64,000 nt of DNA from Branchiostoma lanceolatum (GCF_035083965.1 NC_089724.1:26484974-26548973); one strand, 5' to 3'. Numbered from the stretch's first letter, positions 24,712 through 37,089 are shown. Made by a program: numbers and translations. The notes: a model not told the origin generated them from the sequence alone.

Positions 24712-25309
24712 GCCCACCCGACATGCACACTACTGGTCACTGTCCTTAGGTCCACTATCAATTGTACTTGCCGGAAAGAGTTAGGCCTAGGGGAATTTCC
24801 CCGGTACAATGAACCTGTAAATACTGTACATAGCGTCTGTCTTCTCTGTCACGATCAGTGGAGATGTATATAGCTCTTCAGTTCGAGATCACTTTCATTT
24901 TTTTTCTTTGGTCGCTTTCCTGACAGACATTATTATAAAGCGGGGAAACGATCTGAGAAGTGGTCTGGAGCTGATCACCTAGTCATGCCTTCGGGCTCAA
25001 AATTAGCCTCCACATGGCCTTCATACGGGGGTATGGATCTTAGAATTCGGCCCCCCAAAAAGGGAATAATTCACCAGTGGAGTCAGTACACGGAAGGGTT
25101 AATAAATCCCGCGCTTACAAATGAAACCTCTGGTGGCCAAACTCTAGTCTCTACCAGATATACTAACTACGCCGTTTATAGGGAGAATATTTGCTAAGGT
25201 TTCATGGCAGATTGGACCCTCTCTCCATAGCCGACTCCTTTAGCATACTATTTTATTTGGGCAATTTCTACTATTTTCCAGCCATCCGTGGGGCCTGGTA
25301 GAGGCTAGC

Positions 25310-27230
25310 CAAACTCCCTTGGCAAATATTTCTCCTATAGCTAGTATAGTTAGACTAACTAGAGACTAGCTCAAACTCGTGATGGCTTCTGGGCCTTAGA
25401 TTAGATCACACATACCGCCCACGTCACGATTTGTCTCCAAAGATCTGCTTGAAGATTGTACTAGAAATCATATTGGATGGATACCAGGCCATTTGTGAAG
25501 AATGATAAATGATGTCATTTCAGGAGATATGTGATATGACGGATGAGTCCCTTCAGGTCTGTAGTTATAGCGGCCATCTATCCATGCCCCCCTCCCCCAC
25601 ACCGCACGTACATGCAGCTCCATCCTGTAACTGATTACACCGATGAATTGGAAAGGTCTAATTTTATTCGTCACAGAAAATCCGTCGGAGGTTTCTGCAG
25701 TTTTTAAACGAGCCCCTTCGCTCACCATGACCCATAGCGGTCAATCCCCGTAGACCACACCGCCAGCGAGAGACACGGCAATTGGTCGTAAATTTCTGTC
25801 GCCGTCAACAGTGCCGTATGCCCGTTAATAAGGCCATAAAACAATTACGGGGTATGGCTGACTAACAGTTCAGCAGTAATCAACATGGAAGGGGGGGGGG
25901 GGGCATGTGACTTGTCTACTGGCAGTAAAAAAATAACAAAACGACGAGAACCAGCGTTGCAGAATAAAGTCAACTCTTCATTCAATATTTCTTAAGCTGT
26001 GCATGGGCTGCCCTGCCATTGCCATTTCCGACGACGAGAGACAAACAAGTAAGGGCAACAGAATCGAAGTGATAAGAGTTGTCCCTCCGCTAATACCTCC
26101 GCCCCATCCCAAAACTGTAAATACACAAGAAGCTTTAGATGCCGATGTACAACGCACCCCAGAAAGGTGTGGATCTACAAAGAGGAGCCCGGGGGAGGGG
26201 TGTCGACGTAGACTTCTGTCATTTTCCTTCATACGTTCACATTTTCAGCCCCTCCCCCTACAGAGCTGTCCCAAACCCCATCCAAACGGTATGACTAAAT
26301 GTACAGGGAGCTTGATACGCCACAAAACTGCTTATCTACAGAGAGTTGCCCCGAACGTTGGATCGACTCGGAAAGACCGAGGTGGTGGGTGGTGGTGGTG
26401 GTGGTTGTCGACGTAGAGGCAGACTTTTCTGGTCAACATTTGCCTTTATTCGTTCTCGTTTCCAGTCCCCTTCCTACGACTCCTCCTGGTCCGTCCTGAA
26501 GTGATATTTGCCCGTGTAAGCCTCCCTCGCCCATCGGTGCCCTGCCTTTACCGTGCCAGTCTGTACAAACATCACGTATCGTCTGTGTCAATATTAGACC
26601 AAGCTTCCAGCTGAAAAGATAGTCCACCATGCTTTCCACGACGTTCCCTAAAACCCCGACAACCACAACCTACTTGGTTTTCTTTTCTCGCTCCACGGGA
26701 ACAAGTGGACGTTCAAACTCTGGCACAAGAGGGGCCTACATGCCCTTTTACGTAGAGCGTAATCAGCCGTTTTAGTTCCGTTAATTCGTAGCCGGACCGC
26801 TCAAATTTAACGTAGAGCGTAATGGGAGCATTCTGCGCAAAGCGTAATGGGCCCCTGAATTTAGCGTTACGCAAACTCAGCCTGTCGAAGTTAACGTTAT
26901 ACGTAGCCACAGCCTTCCTGAATTTAGCTTAAAGCTTTGTTGGTACCCCCCTCCCCAATGCAGACCCCCCTTAAGACACCCAAAGCAAAGAGAGACGGAC
27001 GCCGTAAGAAATATGACAAAGTGTTTTCGAGTCGATAAGATGCGGCGACGGGAAAGAATGTACAAACAGAATTTGCTTCTTTATCTGCACGGGACGACAG
27101 CATACCCACGATACCATGGTCCGTGTTTTAATGCACCCTTCATGAACAAACACAGGACTCCTAATCAAGACTAAATAGTTCCTAGAGGTGGAAGTACACC
27201 CTGACCATAGAACGTAGTAGCGGTGGTTTG
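25310..27230. other. No supported gene; some repeat debris
   Basis: A half CTCTACCAGGCTCC element lies at 25255-25312. There is a poly-G run near 25893 and a (GGT)n tract near 26388. ACGTAGAGCGTAAT recurs at about 26752 and 26810. The open frames at 26.0-26.4 kb span simple repeats. Confidence 0.45.
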
Positions 27231-27232
27231 AG

Positions 27233-27354
27233 ATGGCGGCTGCCGCCTCTCCAGACCGTTCGCGCGCCAGGAAAAATGGGAACCCGCCCCCGACCAGGAG
27301 AAGGGGGGTGACGGTAGCGAGCTTCACCACGAGCGGTGCACAGACGACAAGAAG
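27233..27354 (+). CDS. Candidate first coding exon B (unknown gene)
   Basis: ATG at 27233 sits in TTTGAGATGGCGGCTGCC (purine at -3, G at +4). Forty codons start MAAAASPDRSRARKNGNPPP and continue TRRRGVTVASFTTSGAQTTR; the next two bases AG precede the donor AAG|GTACGA at 27355, giving phase 2. The GC-rich, CpG-containing, basic Pro/Arg-rich N-terminus contrasts with the AT-rich flanks. A foldback MITE begins only a few bases beyond the donor. The frame is too short to be listed by length-based finders. No downstream partner was identified. Confidence 0.4.
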
Positions 27355-27356
27355 GT

Positions 27357-27525
27357 ACGAACGCCGTAGTCTCTATCGGACTAACTACGCTGGCTAAAGG
27401 CCGGAAAATGATTTGGTGGAGTTTGGCCACCAAAGGGTTTCATTCGCAAGCGTAGGGGAAATGGTTGTTCCCCATTTTGCCGGATTCTACGATCCATACC
27501 CCCGTAAGAAGGCCTGAGGGAGGCT
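27357..27525. mobile_element. Diverged foldback element related to CTCTACCAGGCTCC family
   Basis: CCGTAGTCTCTATCGGACTA and the downstream ATTCTACGATCCATACCCCCG and GGCCTGAGGGAGGCTACG match the units at 29.2-29.6 kb. Confidence 0.55.
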
Positions 27526-27750
27526 ACGAATGTCGTAACAGGAGGATTATGATTAGCATACAGTCTAGAGGTCGAAAATAGCGCTACAGTGGGTACGTCA
27601 CAAATTATTAAGGGTTCCTACTATAGCTAGTTCTACGGTTCTTTGTTCAACTGAAAAAAACTTGGAAATTCCACTCTTTGTTTCTTTTGGTCATCGAGTG
27701 ACGGGAGAAAAAAAGTATAACCTGTGATGTCCACAATTTAACCAACCACA

Positions 27751-27907
27751 TTAATCTCCAAGCAGATCCGACGGTTGCAAAGATCGTATCCAACTGGCAG
27801 AAGAAGTTTTATTGCAACCGAAGATCTGCATGAACCCGGTTGCAATAAAAACTGCCTGTGCCAGTTGGATACGGTCTTTGCAACCGTTGGATCTGCTTGC
27901 AGATTAC
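27751..27907. mobile_element. Inverted-repeat MITE, CTCCAAGCAGATC family
   Basis: AATCTCCAAGCAGATCCGAC and GTTGCAAAGATCGTATCCAAC are mirrored by GTTGGATACGGTCTTTGCAAC and GTTGGATCTGCTTG. The arms nearly abut, giving a hairpin of about 70 bp. Confidence 0.8.
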
Positions 27908-28168
27908 AACCACATCGAGTCAATACGTGTGTTGAGTTCGTAAACTCAGTTGACAGAGAAAAAGACACAGTAGACTTAAAAGAAGGCTACGTGATTTGAA
28001 AGACTGGCGTTGGTGACTCCGAGGTCTCAACGTGAGCTAAGACACACGAATGTTGCATTGGCTGATCATGAGTGATGAAAGCTGCACTGGTAATTCAGTC
28101 CTAGTATCTACCAACTTTGCTTGTTGAAAAAAGATAAAGCTAAGCAAAATTGGGTAAAATATATTACA

Positions 28169-28281
28169 GACTCCTTCCGGCTGTTTTCTTTTTGTTACCG
28201 TTTTCTTATTACATCGTTGTACTGACACAGAGTAGTGTAATAAGAAAAGGATAACTAAAAGAAAACAGCCAGAGGGAGTCT
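28169..28281. repeat. Short inverted repeat
   Basis: GACTCCTTCCGGCTGTTTTC with GTTTTCTTATTAC is mirrored by GTAATAAGAAAAGG and GAAAACAGCCAGAGGGAGTC, with a few mismatches. Confidence 0.8.
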
Positions 28282-29106
28282 AGAACGGATGCTAGAAATC
28301 CGGAGGTGAATACTTGATCAGAGGAGTGGACAATTTAGGCTTAGGCTTTAGAGAGTTTCACAGTAGCAAGCTTATCAGATGAAAATTATTCTCCCGTTTG
28401 GGTTCCTAATCGTTTCAGCAGGCAAATTACAGACAGAGGTAGAATCGTATTTAAGCCTAGCATGTATTATGTCTGTACTAGGTCCTTCGAAATATATGCC
28501 TGTTTATACAATCACCCCCCCCCCCGGCTTACAACTATGCGGCACGAGTATAAAATCTGAAGTGTTTATCCGCCGCTCACAAAACTAAGTGACTTCTGAG
28601 TCTACCGCAAACTTCACGGGTGATTAACTGGGCAAATAAACCCCTTTGTTGGGCGGAGCGACAGCGATAAAGACTTCTTAATGGGGTAATGATCATTCCG
28701 CACTGATCGTTCCGTTTAACAGTCCTAGGTTCACGAACATATTCCTTTATTCTCTTAACATGTAGAAGACGTATATGCTTCAATGGAATCAGAAGGAATA
28801 GTCTACAATGCGTAGGCGTTTAAGAACCGATGTTATAAAGAGAACATAGCAACGTCTTGCAAGGAGAAAGACATTGAAACTGATAGGAATTATTCCACAT
28901 CCACCCTCTAAATCACTGGATATCCAGACGCTGTTTCCATATAGGCACAGATGTAGAAGTAGCTTTAGCGTAAGCCACTTAAAGTGTGTTTGGGGTACTA
29001 GAATCATCCCTCCAATATATATACTGTGACGCATCGGTGTCCCCATCTCACACGCGTTCAAAAGTTCAGAAAAACATCGATCGTCCCTCGGAACACAGAC
29101 AATGGA

Positions 29107-29790
29107 ACCCCCCCCCCTCTTGATCAATAAACAACATCCTCAAATCCCCGTAAGTCCTTTCGTGCCAATTTGGCGTCATTCATAATAATTCATATAAACT
29201 TATCAGCCTGGAGCGACAATTCAGAGAAGTGTAGGCTCTACCGGACTAATATAACGACGTTGGCTAAAGAAAAGAAGTTTGGCCACTATGACTTTCCTTG
29301 ACAATTAGTCCCGTTTTTGCCGAATTCTACTACACATACCTCCGTAAAAAGGCCTGGTAGAGGCTAACGGACCCCCCCCCCCCCTCATCTAGATCAATAC
29401 ACAACATCCTTAGATCCCCGTAAGTCCTTCCGTGCCAATTTGGCGTCATTCATAAAGTTCTCAGCCCGGAGCGACAATTGAGAAGTGTAGTCTCTACTAG
29501 ACTAAAGTAACGACGCTGCAGCTGGCTAAAGGGATAAAGTTTGGCCACCATAATTTTCTTGGCCAATTAATTATTCTCGTTTGGGGTGAATTCTACAATC
29601 CATACCTCCGTATGAAAGGTCTGGAGGAGGCCAAAAACGAAAAAAACACACATCTAGATCAATAAACAACATCCTCAAATCCCCGTAAGTCCTTCCTAAG
29701 CAATTTGGCGTCATTCACAAAATTCCCAGCCTGGAGCGACAATTGAGGAGCGATCAGGAAGCGGCGGAGGAGGCAATTTGAGCTTGTCCC
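29107..29790. repeat. Tandem array, about 265-bp unit, 2.5 copies
   Basis: Each unit starts with a poly-C or purine run, then GATCAATAAACAACATCCTC, TCCCCGTAAGTCCTT, CAATTTGGCGTCATTCA and a diverged foldback element. Starts fall at about 29107, 29375 and 29650; the third unit is partial. Confidence 0.8.
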
Positions 29791-29999
29791 TCGGGGCGGT
29801 ATTTGGGGGAAACGGAGATGGCAAATTAGTTTTAAAAGTACTACAGTAGTAGGAAAAAAAGAGAGAAAGGTTTTGAAACGAAATATCGTGTATTATAATA
29901 TTTACACCAAAAAAGGAGGACAAAAAGTGATAAATGATGTTGTCTGTTTATGCAAGACAAACTGACAAATACGAGGCAGTATAACAAAGTCAGAGAACC

Positions 30000-31560
30000 G
30001 ATAACATCATCTTATAACGAAATGAGTTGTCTATTCAGACCACTAAAATTTATCCAATTCTCTCTAAGCTTACAGACAGAGAAAACACTTGTCTTCTTTT
30101 AACTACCAAAAACCCACAAATTATAGAAAAGGTGGGACATTACGTCTTCCATTGCTTACAAAAGAGATTAGTCAAACCCTTCACTAGTTATTGGCAATTA
30201 CTTCTTTTTTATTATCTAGTTTAGCCGCTTTTATACCTAAAGTGTACCATGTTCTTTTATTTATATTATTTGCAATTAGCCTTCGGGCAGGGATTTGCAA
30301 TACAACTTATTATCATCCACTGTCTCGTACAGTACAACACTTCTCCTCAATCCTTCTCGTTCTTTATCAGCACTGCGGTCTTTGAATAACGGCGCCTGTA
30401 CAATGTTTAAATCAAAAGATCGCATTTGACGACTACGATCTTTCCTGTGATCTCCAGTCACTTGCTTTAAAGGCAACCTAAGCAATATTAGGGCGTTGAA
30501 AGTCGTATTTTCAAAATTAACTTTTTAGTGATTTCTATCCATAGTAAGTTTAGATAACACTATCCCATTGCATATCGACATCTTGGAGCAAAGATGCGAT
30601 GTCGTTTTGTACATGTGGTGTGAACTCATTGAAAATCTGAGCACTTGGAGGGCAGCCATTATTTCAAATATTCCAAAAAAGTGCGATTCTAACAGATAAG
30701 TCCCGAAAGCTTCCGGAGAATTAATCACGTGGTCATGGCTCAATGTACTCGAATATCGTAACGTCACGCGGCCGGAACTTTCCGAAAATTACCGACAGAT
30801 AACGGTTACGGCTGGATTCTGGGCTGATTATTGGGTGGTACCGATAAATAATATACTCCTCTTGCGACTTGTTTCGGTGCTCTTTTCAAACGCCCAACCT
30901 ATGAAATAATGTTGCAAATGTGCTAATATGGGGAAGTAAATGTCAATTTCATATAGATTACTTTATCCAGAATATTTCCAGTTTTACCCCCTGAAATCGC
31001 TTAGGGCACCTTTAATCATGTTGCAGAATTTCTAAATGTTAATAATGTATCGGATATAGTCTGCCATTTTCCACTGCATTAGTCGAGAGATTATACCATC
31101 AAAACCTGATGATCATAGATATGTGCGATGATTTGACGGATTACCGCCGAAGTGAATTTAGAATGCAATATGCGTTGCTACGAGACTCCGTATTGAGAAA
31201 GAACTAGGTGCGCCAAAAAAGGACGAATGGCCCAAATTAAGCGAATTACTTAATGAGACGCTAATGAAAAACATGAACGAACGAGGGCAATTTAATAAAG
31301 ATTTCGCCTGGTCAACGACTTGTTATTCTAGCACGCTGTACTTTTCCATGTGTAATGATACGTCTCTTTATGGGTCACATTCTCATTTTTTGAACTCGAA
31401 AAGTTTCCGTTTTACATGCTAAGATAAGAGGTAGGAGAGCCAGTTGAAAGAAGTAGTCGTGAAGGTTCTATACTATAGATGCGGACCAAAGTATCATTAT
31501 CATGGACTCATATTTCAGTCAGAGAGGAACCGAACGTGGGACAGCTATTTGTTATCAAGA
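30000..31560. other. No supported gene
   Basis: ATTAGCCTTCGGGCAGGGATTTGCAA near 30277 resembles ATTAGCCTTCGGGAATTGCAA near 62030, so part is dispersed repeat. TTTTCAAAATTAACTTTTTAG with TGATTTCTATCCAT near 30510 resembles a block at 38340-38370. Confidence 0.4.
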
Positions 31561-31562
31561 TA

Positions 31563-33150
31563 CTAGTAATTAGGGATGGGTACCGGTACCGTGTACCGGT
31601 ACAAAACCGGTATTTTCTTATGGACCGGTCCAAAAAAACGGTCCAGAAAAAATCAGTAGACCGGCCTATGGACCGATTAGAAAATTCACAGTACCAGGCT
31701 ACCAGCAGGCGGTCACACATAACCGGTCTAATACAAAACAAGAGTCCGTAGGACACAATTCTCCGTGAAGTATTTATAGTATGTACAAGTATTGACCCAC
31801 ACAAATTGCATCTCTGCTCAGTCCAAGTAGTGTTTTAGAGCAAGTAAAGAAAAGGTGTTTGTTTATCTTTTTCTTTCAATACAGGAGTGGTCAACCTGCT
31901 GAAAAGTATGTTTGTACAGCATGGCACAGATGGGATCTAGAAATTCCGGGAAAAGTCACAAAGTTAGATATATACTAGATGGCCCCTTTTCAATTATCAA
32001 CGAACCATTCAGCCTTACAAGTTACAACTAAGATGTATCAGAAATCACAAATATGCAGTAAATCCTCTTTCCACAATTTATTGCAGGCCAGCCTGATCTA
32101 TAGCTATCAAGCTATTTGCAATAAAAAAGGCAAATCTATATTATCGTAACATTTCACGAAGGTCAAAGGTCACCGGATCTAACCACCCGGAAGTGACACT
32201 GGCGCGCGCACTTTTCTGAGAGATATTTCTCAACAATCTTTCATCCCCTGTGTAAACTTTTTACATTGTCACAGCCTCCGTATTATAAACTACAAGTGTG
32301 GTAAGTTTGAAGGTCAAGAGATTTGCCATTTTCACACTGTGCGTAAAAATACATCGTCCGTCCCGTGCGCACATACTGTATGCGAGTTGCGAGGGACACG
32401 GCATACTTAATACACAGACTGGAGTTCACTCGGCACATGTTCGCAGCTAAAACTCACAATTCCCGTTGCCGCATTGGTATGTAACTTGGTATATCGTTTC
32501 CTAGGTTGCGTGTGGTGATGCACGTTGTCTATTTTTCAATGTAACAGTGACTATACGATCACAGCAAGTAAGGAAGATTTATACCTCGTATCTGCCTGAA
32601 GTATTCCAGTCATGCATAACGGATTATAACATGGTCCCTATGGCAGGGCAGTGGGACATAGCATTAATTATAGGGGTGCAATTACGATATTGGATTGACG
32701 TTTAAAGTAGTTATGGTGTAACAAAGCTATTGTGCATCCCCACGCCGAACCAGGCAAACGATATGCCAAGTTACACACCAATGCGACAACGGGATCGTGA
32801 GTAATAGCTGCGAACGCGCAAACAAATGCATTCCCAATACTCCCAGAAGGAGGTCATCCTCCTTCCCGGAGTAATAAGCAGATTTAACGAGTCGTGGTTT
32901 CATGTAGATGAGTCAACAGCCGGCGAGTGCACATTAGTGTCCACCGAGAATAATCACTTTATTCTAATATACAATTTGAACATAATTTGTAGGACTCGCA
33001 GAGACCTTTACTTGTGTCTCGCTCTCCAAAATATGATGTACTGCGACACTACTTTAATCAGGTACAGGTATAGGTCCGGACCTGGACCTGACCCTCTGGA
33101 CCTGGACCGGACCTGGATTTTCTGCACCGGTACCCACCCCTGCTAGTAAT
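31563..33150. mobile_element. Non-autonomous hAT-type transposon with intact target duplication
   Basis: The element spans 31571-33142. Its ends are TAGGGATGGGTACCGG and CCGGTACCCACCCCTG, inverted repeats differing at two positions. Identical 8-bp CTAGTAAT sequences flank it (31563-31570 and 33143-33150). An 8-bp duplication and a CAGGG-like terminus are the hAT signature. Sub-terminal arms also pair: 32440-32525 with 32732-32819. No transposase frame is present; the short frames are incidental. Confidence 0.85.
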
Positions 33151-33478
33151 GCTTAGGTCCCAATTGGAAAAAGGGGCCCCGTCGGGTAATTGACGGGCTG
33201 TTTTTTTTTCACTTTCGGGCGTGACCCCTACATGGTCCCGTGGGGCACCCTGCGGCTGCCGGGCTATTTAGGGGACCAGCCGGGACCCCGAATCTTTTTA
33301 ACTTGGACTTAAAATCAGCGCGGGACCCGGTAACAAGACGCCGTGATCTAATCGCGCGAACTTCGGGAGGTACCCCCTCCCTGTACCCGGTAGTCCACCG
33401 CGGGATAAGATTAATTTGTGGCTTCGAGGCCCGGACGGGACTCCACCCCTACGGGTACTGGCGCAATTGGGACCTAAA
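33151..33478. mobile_element. GC-rich inverted-repeat element
   Basis: TTAGGTCCCAATTG (about 33152) is mirrored by CAATTGGGACCTAA (33463-33476). The GC-rich interior is non-coding. It abuts the hAT element on the left and a MITE on the right. Confidence 0.6.
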
Positions 33479-33686
33479 GCCTTCCTCTCACTGGACCGCG
33501 GCACGCTGACGGCGTCGCTGCGGCCGATCGAATTGACAAAGCACTTTTTAAGCTTTGTGTGTTTTGCTGTCTTTTTGGTCATGCTTGTACCGTTTGAATA
33601 TATTCCCATTATGAAGGCAAGGGTAAAATCCAGTTTAGGAAGCAGCGACGCCGCCAGCGTACCGAGGGTCTAGTGAGAGAGGGGCT
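33478..33686. mobile_element. MITE, AGCCCCCTCTCACTGG family, copy 5
   Basis: CTCTCACTGGACCGCGGCACG through the TGTTTTGCTGTCTTTTTGG core to GCCAGCGTACCGAGGGTC. Termini are more diverged than in copies 1 and 4. Confidence 0.8.
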
Positions 33687-33809
33687 CAATGCACACTGTG
33701 TGCTCACCACGAATTTGAAGCATTGCAAAAACCTGCCCTGAAATTAAGTCCCTTACAATGTAGAACTTAAATCAAATGAATTTACAGTAAGATTGATATA
33801 GATGAAATT

Positions 33810-34185
33810 TTAGGGGACCTTGCTCCCTATATACACCCAGGCACGTGCGTCTGTCAGATAACTGGAAAAGGAAGGCGATACTGGAAAAGAAATAGCCATG
33901 CCTTTAAGTATCAGACTTTCCAACCGAGGGATTGATCTGTTTAAAAATTCGTATTTTCCTAGAATGATCGTAGAGTGGAACTCGTTACAACCAAGTACAG
34001 TGGAAGCATCCTCATTAGATAGCTTTAAACGATGCATGCAGTTAGATATGCGAAGGTTAGACGCGACAGGTCGTTCGGTGTAATATAACCAGCTGCTGCC
34101 GCACCGCGTGCCTGCGAAGCTGGTGTGTTACGCCGAATGGCGGTTATACCGGCTATATAGATACAGATACAGATACAGATACGAT
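33810..34185 (+). mobile_element. LINE reverse-transcriptase C-terminal remnant
   Basis: The frame at 33898-34083 reads GIDLFKNSYFPRMIVEWNSL and then ASSLDSFKRCM. This is the terminal motif of many jockey/CR1-like elements (FFPR, then WNSLP, then SLDxFK). After the stop a short 3' region ends in a (GATACA)n tail at 34161-34182, typical of such LINEs. 5'-truncated and inactive. Confidence 0.75.
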
Positions 34186-34789
34186 GCAAAGTTGTCTCAT
34201 TTACAGCCTCCTTCAACTCTGAGAACCACCTGCAATTATAACTACAGCCGCTAGAAGGCACCCAGGCCTATGATAACGAAATACCCAGTGAGGCACGTCG
34301 GTTCCAAAGGATTTCAGAAGTTTGGCGGCTGTACTTACGTTTTTCCTGAAAGGCTTGACGTCCCGGCAATAGACTAGACACTGCTCACAGTCGGTTCCGT
34401 TCTTCGTTTGTCCTGCCAGAAGACCCTTGATTCCGCTTTTCAATACTTGAGTAATGAGATGCAGTCGAGTCAAACTGACGAATAGGAAAAAAGGGCTTGA
34501 CTCAAGGACTTTCAGAAATTTTAATCATCAATTTCGAACAAAGTTTTCATATACTTCAAACCATATCGAAGACCATATTTGACCCGATAGAACAACAATG
34601 GTGACCCTGGGCTATCATTTTTGCGATAACATCCCTTCTGTCATCGTTAAAAACCATCCGTTCGCCCTGAGATACATCCTCTTCCTGTGATACTACCCTT
34701 GAGGGTATGCTGTGTTCATAGATTCCAATTAGACATGACCGTTTGGCCAACAGTAGGTCATGGGAGGGCCGACAAAATTGGCCTGCCGA

Positions 34790-34985
34790 TACAGTACTGT
34801 AGATGCAGAAATGTTCGCGGGGATTTAATTTCGCGGTAGGGAAAAAATGGTGGTTTTGAGTTCGCTTTTGAAACAATAGTACAATGCAGTCACACAATGG
34901 AACGGCTTTTCGTGGTTGTTTTAAGTTGGCGGTAAAGAAAACTGCGAACATAAAACCACCGCGAACATTCCTGCATTTACAGTAA
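34790..34985. mobile_element. Foldback MITE, TTCGCGG family, copy 1
   Basis: TACTGTAGATGCAGAAATGTTCGCGG is mirrored by CCGCGAACATTCCTGCATTTACAGTA. The 131-residue minus frame over it is incidental. Confidence 0.75.
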
Positions 34986-35159
34986 TATCACAGGTGGGGA
35001 GCCTTGGGGTGACCTTGTGACAGGAATCCCTCAAGGACGGGCCAATTTTCGTGTTGTTAAGCAGGAAATGCCGCAGACTTATTGGAAAATCGCTGAACTT
35101 AAATCCCCCCAAGTGGGTCATATAAGGGCGTAAGATGTGACAGGGCCCCTGAGCACAGT

Positions 35160-35592
35160 AAAATATTGAATTTTGATTGTTAAGAGTTCACTGTTTACTA
35201 TCTGGAGAGGGAAACTAGCCTCTAACAGGAGTCATAGGCAGCTGAAAAAAGTACTGTCAGTCACTATAAAAGACAAAGACCTGTTGATTGCGATATGTAC
35301 AAGTAATATTGAATTTTGATTGTTAAGCGTTCACTGTTTACTACCAGGATTGGGAAACTAGCCCCTAACAGACGCCATAGGCAGCTAAAAAAGGTACTGT
35401 CAGTCACTATAAAAGACAAAGACCTGTTGATTGCGATATGTACAAGTAATATTGAATTTTCATTGTTAAGCGTTCACTGTTTGCTATCAGAAGTGGGAAC
35501 CTAGCCTCTAACAGGCGCCATAGGCAGCTGAAAAAGTACTGTCAGTCACTATAAAAGACAAAGACCTGTTGATTATGAAATGTACAAGTTTG
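35160..35592. repeat. Tandem repeat, about 143-bp unit, three copies
   Basis: Units begin AATATTGAATTTTGATTG at about 35163, 35305 and 35448 and share CACTATAAAAGACAAAGACC. Copies differ by scattered substitutions. Confidence 0.9.
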
Positions 35593-35699
35593 TGTTCAAC
35601 TTCAAATAACATTCAAATCAGGTACAAGACAGTTCAAGGTCAAGAGTAGTTTAGTTTTTGATAGAGGTGGAAAAGGATAAATTTTATAAAAACGTGACT

Positions 35700-36132
35700 A
35701 ATTTTCTAGAGGAGTTAGCCGACCAAGGCATTTCATTCAGCCTATTTTGCTAATTTCTATAATTTTTCCGGCAACCAAAGGAGTCTGGAAGAGACTAGGA
35801 AGAAAAGAAACCAAACAAACAAAACGAAACAACGATACACTACTTATATCTCACTGGAATGTGACAAATTCCGAAAGGCATTCACAAAGTGGCACCGATT
35901 CGTCCCTTGAAATTGCGAATTCTTTGAAAATTTCAAAACTTCGCAATTGCCAAAATGGCGCAAAAATGTATGTTATCTTGTATCCGATTAGGCCATGGAG
36001 CCGAAACTGAGAATGTGACATTCCGAGCGCGGCCATTATGTTTCTAGAGGTCACGTACACATGTCGAAGTTGTGTACACAATTTGAGAAATTTCCAAGCG
36101 CAATTTGACGCAGTTCAGTGAGATACCCGCAT
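35700..36132. other. Diverged foldback half and unassigned sequence
   Basis: 35700-35800 is a diverged half of the CTCTACCAGGCTCC family. The minus-strand frame starting MAALGMSHSQFRL near 36036 has no recognised domain and no donor that I trust. Confidence 0.35.
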
Positions 36133-36340
36133 TATGCTTCGGTCACATTTCAAAGCCGGGGCCCGGCCGGGGTGTTTGAGAAAACAAAGAATAAAAGGCG
36201 CATATCAAGGATATACATAACGTAATGGTAAGGAATAGTTTTTCAAAAGTTTTCTGTGTTTTGTTGTCTTTTATGTCATAGTTTTCGTTCCCACAAGCTG
36301 CCCGGCCGGGCCCCGGGTTGGAAATGTGACCCTAGCATAA
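36133..36340. mobile_element. MITE, GGCCCGGCCGGGC family, copy 3
   Basis: TATGCTTCGGTCACATTTC, then GGGGCCCGGCCGGGG, and at the right GCCCGGCCGGGCCCCGG, GAAATGTGACCCTAGCATA. Complete copy flanked by TA. Confidence 0.85.
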
Positions 36341-36364
36341 GTAGTGTATCGTATATTTCCTTTT

Positions 36365-36597
36365 TATCTCCATGAAAAATGGAGATATAGTTTTGGGTGT
36401 GGCTGTGTGTGTGTGTGTGTGTTTGTCTGTCTGTTTGTGTTTACCCACTACTATAGTCAGCATAACTCAAGAACCTCTTGATGGATTACGATGATATTCA
36501 ATATGTGGGCGGGTGTTGTAAAGCCGAAATACAAGGTCGATTTTGGCCCCCCTGGTATGTGACTTTGGTACTGCAGCAGAACTTCTGTGTTTTTTTT
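36365..36597 (+). repeat. Dispersed repeat with TCCATGAAAAATGGAGATAT hairpin, copy 1
   Basis: A short palindrome is followed by a GT-rich tract, CAGCATAACTCAAGAACCTC, TTGATGGATTACGATGATAT and GTGGGCGGGTGTTG. The same order recurs at 54.64 kb in CNBD2 intron 8. Class unknown. Confidence 0.7.
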
Positions 36598-36860
36598 AGT
36601 CTCTACCATACTCCTTTGGTCGCTGGAAGAATTATAGAAATTAGCCTTATAGGCTAAATGATCGATTGGACTGGCGTGTAAGACACTCGTGCGTCATACG
36701 TAGTGGTGTTCTGATGACTCCACTCGAAATGATACCAATTACTCGTACAATTGTGTATAGAGCATATACGGACAGCCTCATTGTCTCAACCACTCTTTGA
36801 TATATCTCACATCCCTGTAGTCATTTCTCACGCTACTTTAGTCACTCTACACTCTAGTAG

Positions 36861-37089
36861 GGTACACTTAATCTCCAAGCAGATGTTAGGATCAAAATTA
36901 GTCTCAGTGTTTAACGCCTGTTATTACAACATTTAGAAGCTTTCTCTAGTAATTGTATTTTTGAACGAGGAGGCGACTTGTTAATTAAAAAGTGCTATAC
37001 TAGAATTAAATGTGTTACTAAATGTTGCATAAACACAGGAGTAAGACACTGAGACGGATCCTTACATCTGCTTGGAGATTAGGGTGAAT
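36861..37089. mobile_element. Inverted-repeat MITE, CTCCAAGCAGATG family
   Basis: TAATCTCCAAGCAGATGTTA with GTCTCAGTGT is mirrored by ACACTGAGAC and TTACATCTGCTTGGAGATTA. Confidence 0.8.

Noticed and set aside
24387..24873. Overlapping 137- and 140-residue frames on opposite strands
   Set aside because: They mirror each other across an inverted-repeat MITE.
26003..26416. 137-residue frame ending in a Trp run
   Set aside because: Ends in a (GGT)n tract, has no domain, and competing frames overlap it.
34556..34951. 131-residue minus frame
   Set aside because: Runs across a TTCGCGG-family foldback MITE.
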